From Styela clava (taxonomy: Eukaryota; Chordata; Ascidiacea; Stolidobranchia; Styelidae): a stretch of 64,000 nt of DNA. Below are positions 23,410 to 35,324 of the stretch, in pieces. The notes under the pieces are model-generated. The model made no database searches, had not been told where the DNA came from, and saw only the letters and a list, made by a program, of their open reading frames with translations. How positions within the stretch are numbered: position 1 is the stretch's first letter; each line of letters starts with the position of its first letter. Location of the stretch: assembly GCF_964204865.1 (NCBI RefSeq), contig NC_135264.1, positions 3,874,001-3,938,000 on the forward strand, written 5' to 3'. The translations under genes and the position numbers were made by a program.

Positions 23410-25845
23410 AATTGAATTAAACCACTTTCAAATAGAGACAATCGGGATACGGTATATGAACGAATATCTTTCAAGCTTATACTCAAATTCTTCAAATTTT
23501 TTAAATGTGACTTCGATAATCGTTTTTATTTGAATTATTTACATTCAATTAAAGCCAATTATAAGATTCTAATGTATACTCAAACTTGCACCTGTTATTT
23601 TGCAATTCATCACGTCGAAGAACGCTTTTGGTAATTTCAGAGTAACGGTTTTATACTTTTTTGTTATTAAACGTCCGTTTCACTAGCACTTTATGCCGAA
23701 ATTGTAACTAAAGCTGAAAACAAGAAGTCTTGGTTATCTATTTTCAAAGTATTCTGCAGTGAATTCAACACAGCCAACACGGATCTGACGCATCTGTGAA
23801 TCAGCGCGCTGAACTAAATGTGGTAGAAAAACCTGATGCTCCGTTATCCAATAAAATGGGCGAACACCTACGGAAAAACCCTCGGAGTTTGCAAAATGAG
23901 CATTCGATTTGAGTTTAACCGAAATGATCACACTCGCACAATCACACCTAAACACTCAATAAGTACAAAATTCTCACACCATCGTAATAAGTCTCAATGA
24001 ATCGAAAAGAATGTTTGTGACCCGTTTTTATTTACGGCAGCTTACGCGATCTTAAGTTTTGTATGACTCCCTGGTAAAGCTGTGCGGTCAATGGACCGAA
24101 TGAGGCACTTCCACAAAGAGACCATCTTTCTGCCGTGCTTGGCTGACAGCGGTTTGTTCATAAATATGTTTAGCGACATTTACATTTGCGTGAGAACCAT
24201 TTTGCGCTCTACTGAAAACGATAAATTGTGCATACGATTACATAACATTCGATATTTTACTTAAACTTCTTATTTTAACATGTATCAAGTTACACGTTGT
24301 GAGGGCGTTAAATTTATGTTTTTAGTCAAAACAGAACACCTGATGGCCAATGTGTCACCAGACCATGGCTAACACGACAAACGAAGAAATTGGAAAAATC
24401 GAGACAAACCGAAGTATTAAGCGAAATTACATAGTCGCAAGACGGAATGCGATCAGCATCAGTAATTTTTTAAAAGTCATTCGGTCACTGAAAACATGGT
24501 TTCACACAACCTGAATTTTCCCAATTAACCGTAAGGTTTCCACGAATATTCACGTCTTATTTTTCAGCAATTGAAAAAAATAGGTGTTTTTTAGGTGTTA
24601 GGAATACTGTAGGTATTCGATATAATCTGATACGAAATTTCTTAGAGTTTCTTCGTTCGTGAATAAAACTTGGCAAACAGAAGATTCATTTTAGTATAAT
24701 ACGCAAACAATTGAAAATTTATGTACGTATTTCGCAGAAAGTTCGATACGACAAAAAGTGGCATATATCGCATTGGGTATAGTACTACATAAGGCTTTTA
24801 CATTATGCATTTCACTGCAGAAATCAAGATAATAATTTTATGGAAATGGAATTTCAATAAGATGATGTTTAGGTTCGGCAGCCTTATTTCGGGATACGTT
24901 ACCGACTCATAAAAAGTTTCACAATTGCACAGTGAAGTATTTTGAAAATAAAATATTCCGATGGTATTGTAAGAATCCATTGTCTGAATTTGTCTCCATA
25001 AATTTGCATGTACGCCACATACATATTCAACTTTCAAGAACATGATATAAGGTGATTAATTGTCAGTTGCCTACTTAATATCTAATTTGAACCCAATTCT
25101 CAAGGTTTAAAAGTCATTATAGGGGCCTTTTTTTATTCGTAGCTATTCATAGATATAACGTGCATTTAAATTCAAACAGCAATGCAACGATGCAGTGTTT
25201 CACCTTTTAATGTCGTACTTTGCCCTGTTGGTGAGTAGCAGTCATGAACTGCTGGTATAGCTGTGGGGCGAGATATACGCCGCACAACTACGTCTTGCTT
25301 ATGTTTTTCGTCGATATTTTTATGTTTATGGATGCCGTGTTACGCCGTACGATTCAGCTATCTTGGCCACTTGTCTATCATCCGTGGTATATTTTTTCGA
25401 TCCCCTTTCCTCAATCGTTTTGAATTTGGTAAAGCCACCTTGTTCTATCTTGCGAAAACGTTCTTGCTTAACATGGTCGATAAGCATCATTTCCTGATCC
25501 TACGGTGATGTGCCCAATATTTCTCTGTGACGAGGAAGATATCAAATAGCTGTTGCGACCATGTAGCCATCCCTATTCCAGCTAGACCCGCGGCTACTTG
25601 TTTGTAAATAAAACATTTTGAGAATTGGTAACATTGCTGTCCATACTGGGTGAATGTGGGTATCAGGTAGTTTGGGGTAGCCAAATTCCAATAAAGGTCA
25701 ATGTGACCACATAATATAAATTAATTATCTGCTGAACTCGAAATAGGAAAAAAAATTTGTTCTAATGACTCTTCGTCGACTTCAGCAACTGGTCAAGCTT
25801 TGTATATATACACTAAAATGTTCCCGGGACTCATAGCATGATTAA
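23410..25845. other. Intergenic stretch upstream of the LPMO gene
   Basis: It contains the LPMO promoter region (immediately above 23409) but no recognisable gene. The minus-strand frame at 23734-23955 shows no family resemblance and is not called. Confidence 0.4.
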
Positions 25846-25847
25846 AA

Positions 25848-26062
25848 CTATTTTGATAATATTACCACACACATGAATAAAACTTTTGAGGATGATGTGC
25901 CACTTGGAGCTAGTCCGTTTGCATGATGCAGTTGTTTTGCACTATTAGTGTAAATTCTACAATTTTTACATATGTTTTCTGATAATTTTCCTGATGTTGA
26001 ATTTTCATAAACGTCACATTTTGTTTTAAAATGTTTTGCTGAATTGAAAAACAGTAACAACG
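25848..26062 (-). CDS. Unrecognised possible terminal exon
   Basis: Minus strand. A good acceptor (TTTTTCAATTCAG) is followed by an open frame of about 63 residues containing KCDVYENSTSGKLSENICKN, then a short hydrophobic C-terminus SSSKVLFMCVVILSK and a stop. The three-Cys region followed by a small-residue and hydrophobic tail vaguely resembles a GPI-anchor signal, but this is weak. No upstream exon or family was found, and the region lies next to hAT remnants. Confidence 0.15.
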
Positions 26063-26319
26063 CAATCTACATGTTTAAGAAGTTGGTGTACACTTTACAT
26101 CATATTCAAAGTGTCGTATTATAACTTATTTCCTAATAATCACTCACAACTCGTATATGCTTTGCTGAAGTAACCGCGGACCCTCACAACTTTCAAACCA
26201 AAAATACAATAGAAGAACATAGCGTAGAGCTATTCGGACAACATACAAATTAGCTGTCACTTCTCGCGTACGCAACACAGATCGTTTACTGCCCATTTTC
26301 TTAGTGTGGAGGGTGTGCT

Positions 26320-27420
26320 GGCACATTGAAGCTTAATCATGCCATTTTGTACAATCGAAAATCTAACTTAAGATAGTCTTCGTCGTATTTTCGCTGTCTA
26401 GCCATTTTGCTGCTAATAGAATGAATGTGAAACAATATACAATCAAACAAGAGAGCGATGCACAAATATATGGACACGAAAGCCAAAACGAAGTAGTCAC
26501 AAATCTTGTACAGTACCGGTAGTCTGACGGGATCGCTTAAACGCGGCCACGCAAACACTTCACGGTGCGAATTTTATCATATTGATTAAGCCATCACGCA
26601 AAAATTTAAAGTGAAAAACGAATTCCGTAGAATCCAAAGAAATTTTTGACATAAATGAAAGTAATAGCCTTCCAGCGACAACAACTGTTTTTAACCACTG
26701 GCGATTTCAAAGCAATGGACGTTTCCCCGACCCTTGAAAAATTCTCTCTATAACTAAATCATTGCAAAATTTTCAACGCCTATTTTTAGAATGGTTTGGA
26801 GAGTTGGCGCTTACAAACTGGCTCGCATGTTTAAAACTATAATTTTCATCCAAAACCATAAATCACGTGCCGCTTATAGGTACTAATAGCTAATTTTAAG
26901 TATATCGCAGCGTTTGCGTTACCAATTTATGATTATTATAACTAAACTAAAGGTTCTCTGAAGACATAATGACAACTAAGTTATTTGATTTACAACTACT
27001 TTTTGGAAATACAACTAAAAAATAACGAATAACACGCAAAACTACCAAAAAGAGGCAATGTTTACAACCATGCTTGAATATCTGTCTGAGCGGCGGCATA
27101 AATTCTAATTGTTGCGTATTTGTTAACTTATTGCTGATTTGTAATTGTTACGGAAATAAACAAGGAAATCGATGCTCGGGGAAACATCTTTGGATGAACT
27201 GCCGTCATCTGAGTTTAGACTTGCAATCAGTTCGAATCTAAATTTAGATAATGAAAGTCTTTTTCTCTCACTTTCAGGGATATGAAGCTTATAAAGAAGA
27301 TAGGTATAGTATTCGTAATTGACACCTTCAAATGCCAAAAAAAGGGTTTCTTCCGCCATTTCAGAGATTTTCTTGCAAACATGTATTGGAGACATACTGA
27401 TCGGACATGTCTACACCTTC
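26320..27420 (-). pseudogene. Decayed hAT transposon remnants
   Basis: The minus strand at 26403-26338 reads MARQRKYDEDYLKLDFRLYK then a stop. This resembles the start of ZBED5/FAM200-type hAT transposases (kRKYdesYlkfGF). Further right, 26990-27180 (CGCAAAACTACCAAAAAGAGGCAATGTTTAC, then GGAAATAAACAAGGAAATCGATGCTCGGGGAAA) matches the hAT element at 38026-38930. The minus frame at 27395-27123 (containing MAEETLFLAFEGVNYEYYTY) belongs to the same decayed block, and its family is not recognised. No boundaries or target duplication could be fixed. Confidence 0.5.
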
Positions 27421-27984
27421 CATGAATCTGTTGTATGATTCTATTAGAATCGGCTTGATTTGCGGTTCTGAACGTACTCGTATAATTTTTTCAATTGTTT
27501 CATCCCCTCTGTAATATTGCACTCACAGCATGCTTATCATACCAATTCTATAATACGATCTCCTTGCAACGAACGACACTGAATTGTTTCGATTTTCGTT
27601 AAATTATCGGTGTAACACCTTTTCTATTGACATCCAATGTCCCTGTGAGGGGTTATGTTCTTCTGGAAAACGGTTTGCCAGCTCCAGAAAATTATATAAT
27701 CTGTCACAAAAAACATTATACTATTTGCTCAGATATGGTTCGAGTAGATGCACGAGTGTACTGGTAGTTGTACTCAGGTAAGGGTTGCATTTCATCCTTG
27801 CCGTAGTAAATCTTCTGGTTTGGCAAATAACCCGTACCAGGGTAAGCAAGCTTTCTTGCAAGTACCCCACTTTATAGGTTTTCGGTGCATATTGGCGACG
27901 GGGGCACATTACTCAATCCGGGTTTGGATACACGGAAACAATCGAAAAGAACAGGGCCATTTACATCATCCTGTGTAACGTCTG

Positions 27985-28043
27985 ACCAGTTTACAGCGGT
28001 CCCTTGATATTCCCTAGCGGACCCCAGTTTGAGAACCGCTGGC
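27985..28043. mobile_element. hAT terminal fragment
   Basis: GCGGTCCCTTGATATTCCC, then GCGGACCCCAGTTTGAGAAC and CGCTG. Reverse-complemented this is CAGCGGTTCTCAAACTGGGG, a classic hAT terminus. The opposite end is not evident; it may be the outer end of the remnants to the left. Confidence 0.55.
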
Positions 28044-28457
28044 ATGGATCAAAGAATGGTAGTTGGTCTTGTTTAGTTCCAACTGGTAGTTCTTCTAGAA
28101 GTGTTCTGTTTAATGCACCTCCTCAGGGTTTTATTCTTAATTAAACTATGACAGCTTTATTTATCAACTTTTCTCAACATTTGTACACATTGTATCCATT
28201 TTCTTGTCCAGATGACACGGTTTTGGTTTTCAACTTAATTGACAAAGAATGGTGGAATAGCGACGTTTGCCAATGGAAGATTCGTTTGGATTGGATCCTT
28301 TGACACTTTTGGTGTTTTTCTTTTAGTGTAATTCAAGACATTGTGATCTGTTATCATTGAGGTATGATAAATTTTATCTGGTATTCATTAAATCAAATGT
28401 TTGTTCATCGGTCTGAACAATCATCCGACTGAATTCCATTTAATGAAATTCTATAAC

Positions 28458-29329
28458 CAGGGATGGCGAGCCTTTTTCAATGAATGGGTCAAAAATTATA
28501 ATTTTATCGCGGAACAGAAGATAGAGGGTCACATATATTTAATCAATGTTTGTATCTATAAGAAACTTCTGGAACAAATTTTATAAACTTCTGCTGATGT
28601 AGTTTTGTGCTTTACTTATGCAGCACTTCTATCAGGGACTCTTTATGGATCTCGATTTTATGAAATCAGAGTATGAAAACACGCATATGAATTACCAAAA
28701 ACGTTTAGGATGATGCGGCAAATTATTTTACGGTTCCAAAGAATTTGGAGGTAATTCCACTCTGATAGTGTATTTTCGATCAGCTTTCAACCACATTAAG
28801 GCACTTTTACACTGCACCATTGTTAATTCAGATTTCTAGGTTTTTATTTCAAGTCTGAAAGATTTTGCTTTCTCAACGGCATTGTGTGCGTGAAACTAAT
28901 AAAATGCAAAGTAGCATCTAGTTTTCGTATAACCCCTAAAACAGTCCGCAGATACACTTCCGAAAGTGACAAGACGTTGCGAGAAATGAACAGATCAATT
29001 GCATCGTTATGTCATAAACGATTTCATAGCCAATAGCTGAACAACGGTACACAGCGGTGCAGACACGCGTCCAAGATTAGGGGTTTTGAAAATTACAATA
29101 GAGGCCCGGGAATTAACAATTTGAATATGAGCTATCGGATCGCAGCCCTGATTGCCCAACTGACGATACATTATAACAGTTTTGTTAAATTAATTTAAGG
29201 CTTGTTTTATCAATTTTTTATCACTGATGTGTTAGTATTTTTTTTATATTTTATTCGTGCCTTGGCGGATCACCATTAAAACGCGGTGGGCCACTTTGTG
29301 ACCCGCGGGTCAATGGTTCGCCATCCCTG
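28458..29329. mobile_element. Non-autonomous hAT element, 872 bp
   Basis: The left end CAGGGATGGCGAGCCTTTTT and the right end, reverse-complemented, CAGGGATGGCGAACCATTGA share their first 12 bases. Flanks are TCTATAAC on the left and CTATAAAC on the right, an 8-bp target duplication differing by a one-base slip. No transposase frame survives. The inner right end is GC-rich (GACCCGCGGGTCA). Confidence 0.8.
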
Positions 29330-29337
29330 CTATAAAC

Positions 29338-30221
29338 TATACTAGACCCGCAAGCTATTTCTCTCGTTTTCTCGTCACAACGATCACGATAGGAGAGAGA
29401 TCGCCGCTTTAGCGAGTTCGTTATCGGTGGCGCAGATGCCATTTCAGGCGATCGTAAATATACTCTGGCAAGCCATATGACGTAAGGTGACGTCGTAGTG
29501 ACGTCATTTTTGGATGGCATAGTCAGGTGGGGGTTAGGAATAACATATGCAAAATTCGTTATGCTACGCCCACTGCAAGTACTTGATTGTGGTACTGAAC
29601 TATACTAGACCCCAAGTCCGTAATGAGAAGTTTATGACATCAAAACAATTTTTGATTTCGTTTCCAATATTATGACCGAACTGTGGGATTTTATATAAAT
29701 CAAATTTTAATTATTCATATCTGAAAAAGATAAGAATTTAATCGAATTTTGGCGTAACAATTTTTACATATGTCATTCCTGACCCCCATTTGACTGATTC
29801 ATTCAAAAGTTATTTTACTGCTACGACATAAATACAACGCTAACCGGACCCTGCAGCAGTCTCAGAAGCCCGTGGGAAGCGTATTCACGGTGCAAATCAC
29901 AGATCCCTCATTACTGCATCAATCAATTTATAGAAGTCAATGTATACAAACATGCAGAATTTTAATACAACATAAAACAGAAGGTGCTTTCATGAAATTT
30001 CCCTAGACATGAAGTAAACTAATGAAAACAAGTGAAATAACCAAGTAGGAACCTCTGTTTTTTCAGCAGCATTTTTTCGCACCACAGAAGAAGTGTGAAC
30101 GACCGAAACCCGTCTTTACGGATGCTCAACTCGGAAGTTTCGTCTATCTATGTCGTATTCGACGACAAACTTCAAATGCCCGGTGAATGGTTTTAGTAAG
30201 GGAATGATATGGACCTCGGTA
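29338..30221. other. Intergenic stretch without recognisable gene
   Basis: A locally GC-richer patch at 29340-29520 (GAGAGAGATCGCCGC, GACGTCGTAGTGACGTCA) carries a minus frame of 89 residues without resemblance to known proteins. ACTATACTAGACCC occurs at both 29336 and 29600, possibly marking the ends of an old insertion. Confidence 0.35.
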
Positions 30222-30321
30222 CTCCTGAAGTATGCGCACCAAGATGTCGCATAACCTGAGCTCTAACCTCGTACACAACTTGAGTTCAGGTTGTGCGCCA
30301 TCTTGGTGCGCATACTTCAGG
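30222..30321. mobile_element. Hairpin element (foldback MITE), about 100 bp
   Basis: CCTGAAGTATGCGCACCAAG at 30223 is mirrored by CTTGGTGCGCATACTTCAGG ending at 30321. The arms are 36 bp, match at 34 positions and are separated by about 26 bp. The right arm has GGCGCACAAC where the left has GTCGCATAAC. No target duplication is evident (GGTACT versus TGGTCT). Confidence 0.8.
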
Positions 30322-31077
30322 TGGTCTCGGACTTCTTTATATGGACTAAATATGAGAACGTCATCCAAGAACCATGGTTTAATACGAAATGCCGTTGGCA
30401 TCGACATTGGGAAATACTTCGCCTATTCAGATAAGTTGCATTGTGGAAACGACCTAAAAGTACAGCATGGGCGCAAGTAAATTCGACACAAGTTAGGTGG
30501 TGGCATTTTTATAGTAAAAATCGCTGCAAAATCCATTGAACCAAGTGGGTTGAACATCACATTGATACGAGAATTAGACGTTTGAACAGAAGTTGTGAAA
30601 GAATAAATGAATATATCATACATAATCGACAACTATTATCCCTGCTGATACATACATCCAAACGAGGACTCATTCCACGGCAGAACTCGTAAGAGGTTTT
30701 CAAGAAAACAACTGCACCACAATCGTATGGGCTGTTTTTTGTGGGTAGCCAGTCACTAACCACACAACTGTTCAGGATGCTTGAGTAAATTATGGATATA
30801 ACATAGACATCATAAAGCAGCATTGTAATGAATACCACGTCCTAGTGTGATTACAATTCAATAATTTTATATATATGTGGGAATTTTTGAAACCAGAAAT
30901 ATCTTCATGAATATATGCGGATATTTGATATCAAATTTAAAAATATCATTAGGAGATCATTAGACCATCAAGCATTTTTTTCGCCAATTATACATATAGG
31001 AGTTTAATCTTATCAAACATTCATTCATGACTATAACGAGATAGCGATCGAAGAGAAAAAAAATTAAATTATAACTC

Positions 31078-31254
31078 GCTAATTATGAGAAGAAAATAAT
31101 AATTAATAACTCGCTAATTATATGACATAATTTATCCAAAATCAATAGGCTTTTGGTCCGAAATATGATGAATGCACATGGAAAGTTTTGAGCAGATTTA
31201 ACCTCGCTCTCGTGAGATATCGCGTAACATACGGAAGTGTATAACAGACAGACA
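31078..31254. repeat. SINE-like repeat, copy 1
   Basis: AACTCGCTAATTATATGACA, then CAATAGGCTTTTGGTCCGAA, CCTCGCTCTCGTGAGATATC and a 3' AACAGACAGACAAACAAAC tract. It recurs at 31372-31512 and 38985-39143. The fixed order of blocks ending in a CAGACAGACAAACAAAC tail suggests a SINE or a LINE 3' end; no Pol III boxes were identified. Confidence 0.7.
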
Positions 31255-31371
31255 AACAAACAAGAATGTCGGTTGGAGACCGAGGACTTATCGATCGGAG
31301 GTTAGGGGATCCCCTAAACAGCGCTCTTACTCCATAGTGACACCGTGTTTCCCCCTCACTAATTAATCAAT

Positions 31372-31512
31372 AACTCGCTAATTATACGATATAATTCAAA
31401 TCAATAGGCTTCTGATCCGAGCTACGATGAATGCACATGCAAAACTTGGAGCAGATTCAACCTCGCTTTCGTGAGATATCGCGTGCATCTAACAGACAGA
31501 CAAACAAACAGA
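31372..31512. repeat. SINE-like repeat, copy 2
   Basis: Same block order as copy 1 (ACTCGCTAATTATACGATAT, AATCAATAGGCTTCTGATCC, CCTCGCTTTCGTGAGATATC, ACAGACAGACAAACAAACAG) but more diverged. It is missing from unit B. Confidence 0.7.
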
Positions 31513-31879
31513 CAATTACCTACATCAACATACTTATCGATCTTAAGATCGATAAGCCACAAATACCTATCAACATACTTACCGATCAAGATCGATAAGT
31601 AATTAACACATCCCATCAACTAGGAAAAAAGCTTAGCATTAACTTTGCAAATGCTTGGATTAACTGTTTATGTTTATGTGGAAAACATTACGTTTGTGGC
31701 AAGTAATGGGATTGAAAATTTTACGAAAAGGTTCTTTTACTCACAACAGGTCATTTCAAAAAACCATGCCGAAGGTATTCCTCTAAAAATTAGATCGGGT
31801 TCTCCGATTATCACGACATTCGTGCGAAGCCCAATTTTATTTATTTTTGAAATGTATGCCACCTGGGAGTGTTCTGCAC

Positions 31880-32065
31880 GGTTCCATTACATTCGAACCC
31901 ACGTACATTTGAACCCACGACAATTGCACCTGCATACTATTGCACCTATGGACATTTTTTTGTTTTACGGATACCCTAACAACCCATTTCAGCACCGGCA
32001 TATAGATTGAACCCGCGGATATACACATGGGTTGAAATGTACGTGGGTTCAAATGTACGGTCACC
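31880..32065. mobile_element. MITE (family member 2) upstream of gene A
   Basis: 186 bp, from GGTTCCATTACATTCGAACC to TGTACGGTCACC, with the same terminal and internal blocks as the 10007 element. Flanks GTTCTGCAC (31871-31879) and GTACTGCAC (32066-32074) form a 9-bp target duplication with one substitution. The right end lies 146 bp before the gene A start codon. Confidence 0.9.
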
Positions 32066-32211
32066 GTACTGCACAGTCACGGCGCACTGGACTGAATATT
32101 TATCTTCGCATTGACCTACATTGGTTAATCATCAACTTGGCATTTGCTGCTTTGCTGACTATATGTATGTGACTCGGCAACCATGAGACATTACGAACAC
32201 GAAGCAGCAAT

Positions 32212-34971
32212 ATGAAGGTGATATCAGCCGGCTTTCCAAAAACTGGAACCAAGACTATGACTGTTGCTTTAAAAACATTGGGATTTAATGTTTACGATTA
32301 CATGGAAAACAGTACAATTTTAGGCAAAGATTGGGAAATAATATTTAAAGCTGGCGGCACCACTGAAGATTTTCGAAGAATGTACGAAAATGTGGATGCT
32401 GTGTCTGATGTACCACCATGCTATTTCTGGCAAGAACTTCATAAAGCCTTTCCGGACGCAAAAGTAACATCTAATTTGTAATAGGCTACAACAGAATTCT
32501 AGCGAAACATTTCTTTAATAATGGAGGTTATAATAAGGGGAAAGATTTATAGATACAGTTAATAGCAACGAGCAAGCAACGCTGATGGTTGGTGCATCAA
32601 ATTCGAGATCGGCTGCATGAGTTTAAATTGAGATTACGACATATGATATATATTGATATAAATACATTTAAAGCACAATTTTAACATTTGCAGATAATTT
32701 TGACTACCAGGGATGAAGATTCATGGTTTAAGAGTTTAGTAACGCAGATGCGATCGGTTGAATCGAGTTGGACTTTGAAATTAATGTCACTCCTAACACC
32801 CTCTGGATATTTGTCGTTCAATATTTTATCGGATCATTGTGTTGGTAAGGAATACGTATATTACATCATTTCGTTTAACGTGTTTTAGTTGTTGCCAATA
32901 TTAAACCACTTATGTATGTATCCAGAAAAAATAAAAAATTTGCAACATTTCAGTTCAAACGAATTTGTAACATTGGTTTGTGCGGAGCAAATATTTATTC
33001 TGTTTTGTGTCAAAGAGAGACTAAAATCATCATTACTGCTCTGAAAATAGCACATTGGGAAAATAATCATGAAACCCTAATCATGAGACTTTTTTCAATT
33101 CTAGAATTAGAATATGAATTTGTATTTTCTTTTTTCATGCGATAATTTTACGAAACATTTTGATATTTTTCAGGTCGGGTAATATTTGGTCTTAGAGATT
33201 CATTGTTCTGGAAGCCATTCAGACGAGTGACTTTAAACGAGCTACTTCTAAAATTAAAATTTAGAAAGCACAACTCACACGTAATCCAGGTATACTAAAA
33301 CTGTTTCCACTCAAGTTATTTTTAAAGTGAATTTGATAAATGTTTCATTCATTACAAATATTAATGCTTCAACTGTGCAAATTATGCAATCACTATGAAA
33401 TCGAATGGAGCCAAGCGGAAGAAAAAGACTCGGAAGTGTAAAACAGCGCGACTCTCGTGGAGTGTGTGTAGTATTCGAGCGTATGGCGTTTTTAACAATT
33501 TAAGTCTTTTGCGCCACACATTTGAAACAAATATATTCTCGATATGCCTATATTATTTTCCAGTTTACTTTACAAAATCCGTTATTGAAAGGAAGATAAG
33601 ACAGTTGCTGGAAATGGATTTGATATAAAAATCAATGCCATAATCGCGACATTTCAGCTATACATAAACATTTCATTGAAAAATATTCCACAACCTGTCT
33701 ATTCTACAGATTTACTAGACAAGCAGCATTTTGGAAATTGCGTCCTACAATGGCAAACAAAATTTGATACATAATCTTATGGGCCACAGAAGATAGATTC
33801 CGTCATGGTCATAATTTACTACCAACTCTCGAAAACATCTTGAACGAGCCTCAAGAAATTGAAATATGGTCGCCAAATATCATTCAATTTCTCCACGTAA
33901 AGACGCAAGTCAGTAATCATACAATTTTGTATTCTCTGCTAAACCTCCAAATCGGCATGAACCGACAGATCGGCAAAGGTTTCAACATTCAATCGGGGAC
34001 AGCTAGGGTTTTGTTTTTTACCAATTCTAAATCAAACATCTTGTTTTAAAACGAGGGCTTGTTTTAAATCGATTTTTTTCTGTTTTTTTCGCATTTTTCA
34101 TTGAAATACCCCTTGCAAAACCGTAAACCTAAGCCAAAACGTTGCGTCCTGTAAAATACACACGCTTCCGCAATAATATTCTCAAAAACGTAAGTAAAAA
34201 CTGTTGCTTTTTTGATTTTCACTCTTATCGGGTACACCCGTAAACTGCATTGTATGTCCACGTGGAAATGTAAATGGGTACAAATATTCGTTGTTGCAAA
34301 TGTACGTCAATGCAAATGTCAGTGGGTGCAAATGTCCATTAGTGCAATGCATACGGGTGCAAATGTACGCAGGTGCAATTGTCTATGAGTTCAAAAGTCC
34401 ATTGGTTCAAATGTCAATGGGTGAAATGTCCGTGGGTTCAATTGTACGTGGATGCAAAGATAATGGTTACCATTCAATTAAATATGTGTTCAGCTTCAAT
34501 GCATATTGCCGGTTTGGAAAAACAAGGGTGGTTTGTAATATTTTACAGAAAAATATATTTTGAAATTTTTAATAATATTTTAACATCAACTACAGCCATG
34601 TTGATTCCGATCATACATTTTCTCATTGCGCCACACTTTTTACTCATTATCTTTGTCTTTTACAGAATGCACCTCCTAAAAAACTTCTGGTTTACAATTA
34701 TCGTCAAGGATGGGAACCTCTTTGCAAGTTTTTGGGGGTCCCCGTACCTGACGTACCATTTCCTCACAAGAATAAAGGCGCAAATCTTGTTGACGAATAT
34801 CTTGCCACTGATCCGATCATGATCAAGATTGAAAAAGAATTGATGCTGTCGTTGGCTACCATATTAGTTCTTTGTTGCATTGGTGGATACTGTTTATTCA
34901 GTTGGGGGCCAACGAATATCTGGAACTTTCTATGCAGCGCAGTTGAAGCATCATGGAATAAACTTGTCTAA
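32212..34971 (+). CDS. Sulfotransferase-like protein A (Sulfotransfer_4 type), tail-anchored
   Basis: Four exons: 32212-32463, 32694-32844, 33174-33289, 34666-34971. All introns are GT-AG with phases 0, 1, 0; 274 residues. The P-loop-like GFPKTGTKT (7-15) fits the 5'-phosphosulfate loop, and TRDEDSWFKS (89-98) fits the 3'-phosphate site, with Arg90 and Ser98 eight apart as in other PAPS-dependent sulfotransferases. PPKKLLVYNYRQGWEPLCKF and VPFPHKNKG follow the family's C-terminal half. A hydrophobic segment at about 232-253 suggests a C-terminal membrane anchor. Substrate unknown. It differs from B at three residues (Ile, Gln and Lys where B has Lys, Glu and Glu); at all three, gene C agrees with B. 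The start is the first Met in frame, and an in-frame TGA lies 39 bp upstream. An AATAAA signal lies at 34990. Enzymatic activity is inferred. Confidence 0.88.
34255..34458. repeat. Minisatellite in intron 3 of gene A
   Basis: About a dozen imperfect 15-16 bp units of the form GTGGGTGCAAATGTCC. The unit closely resembles the 16-bp motif in the MITE terminal repeats (GTGGGTTCAAATGTAC). The array ends ATAATGGTTACC, similar to the MITE end TACGGTCACC. Confidence 0.85.
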
Positions 34972-34989
34972 TTTTCTTGCTAATTCCTA

Positions 34990-34995
34990 AATAAA
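34990..34995 (+). terminator. Polyadenylation signal AATAAA of gene A
   Basis: Canonical hexamer 19 bp after the stop codon. Gene B lacks it at the matching place because the sequence diverges immediately after its stop. Confidence 0.6.
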
Positions 34996-35324
34996 ACCTT
35001 TATAATGATATTGTAACAATCATACGATATGAATATACTTCACGTCTTTCGATATTCGACAGAATTTAATTAAATTTTATGTTGTTTTTCTAATATTGCA
35101 ATTTCATTCGTAAATAATCCTAATGCACATAAATGCCACAATGATTTCAATACGAGAAAATTAGCTGGCTTTAGTGATCTCGTTGTCTTCCACAATACCT
35201 TACTGTAGTATTTCCGACATTTACGTACCACCATATCGCAACAATTGAGAACGCGGAACCGCCACAAGGTACGGCTTTTAATTTTGATGAGGTTATCACA
35301 TAACAATAAATGAATCCCACAAAG

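Noticed and set aside
23734..23955. Minus-strand frame upstream of the LPMO gene
   Set aside because: No family resemblance and no splice evidence linking it to the LPMO exon 1, which has its own signal peptide and Met.
34373..34822. 149-residue plus-strand frame overlapping gene A intron 3 and exon 4
   Set aside because: It is the minisatellite plus a shifted frame of exon 4. The correct exon 4 frame gives the conserved sulfotransferase C-terminus.
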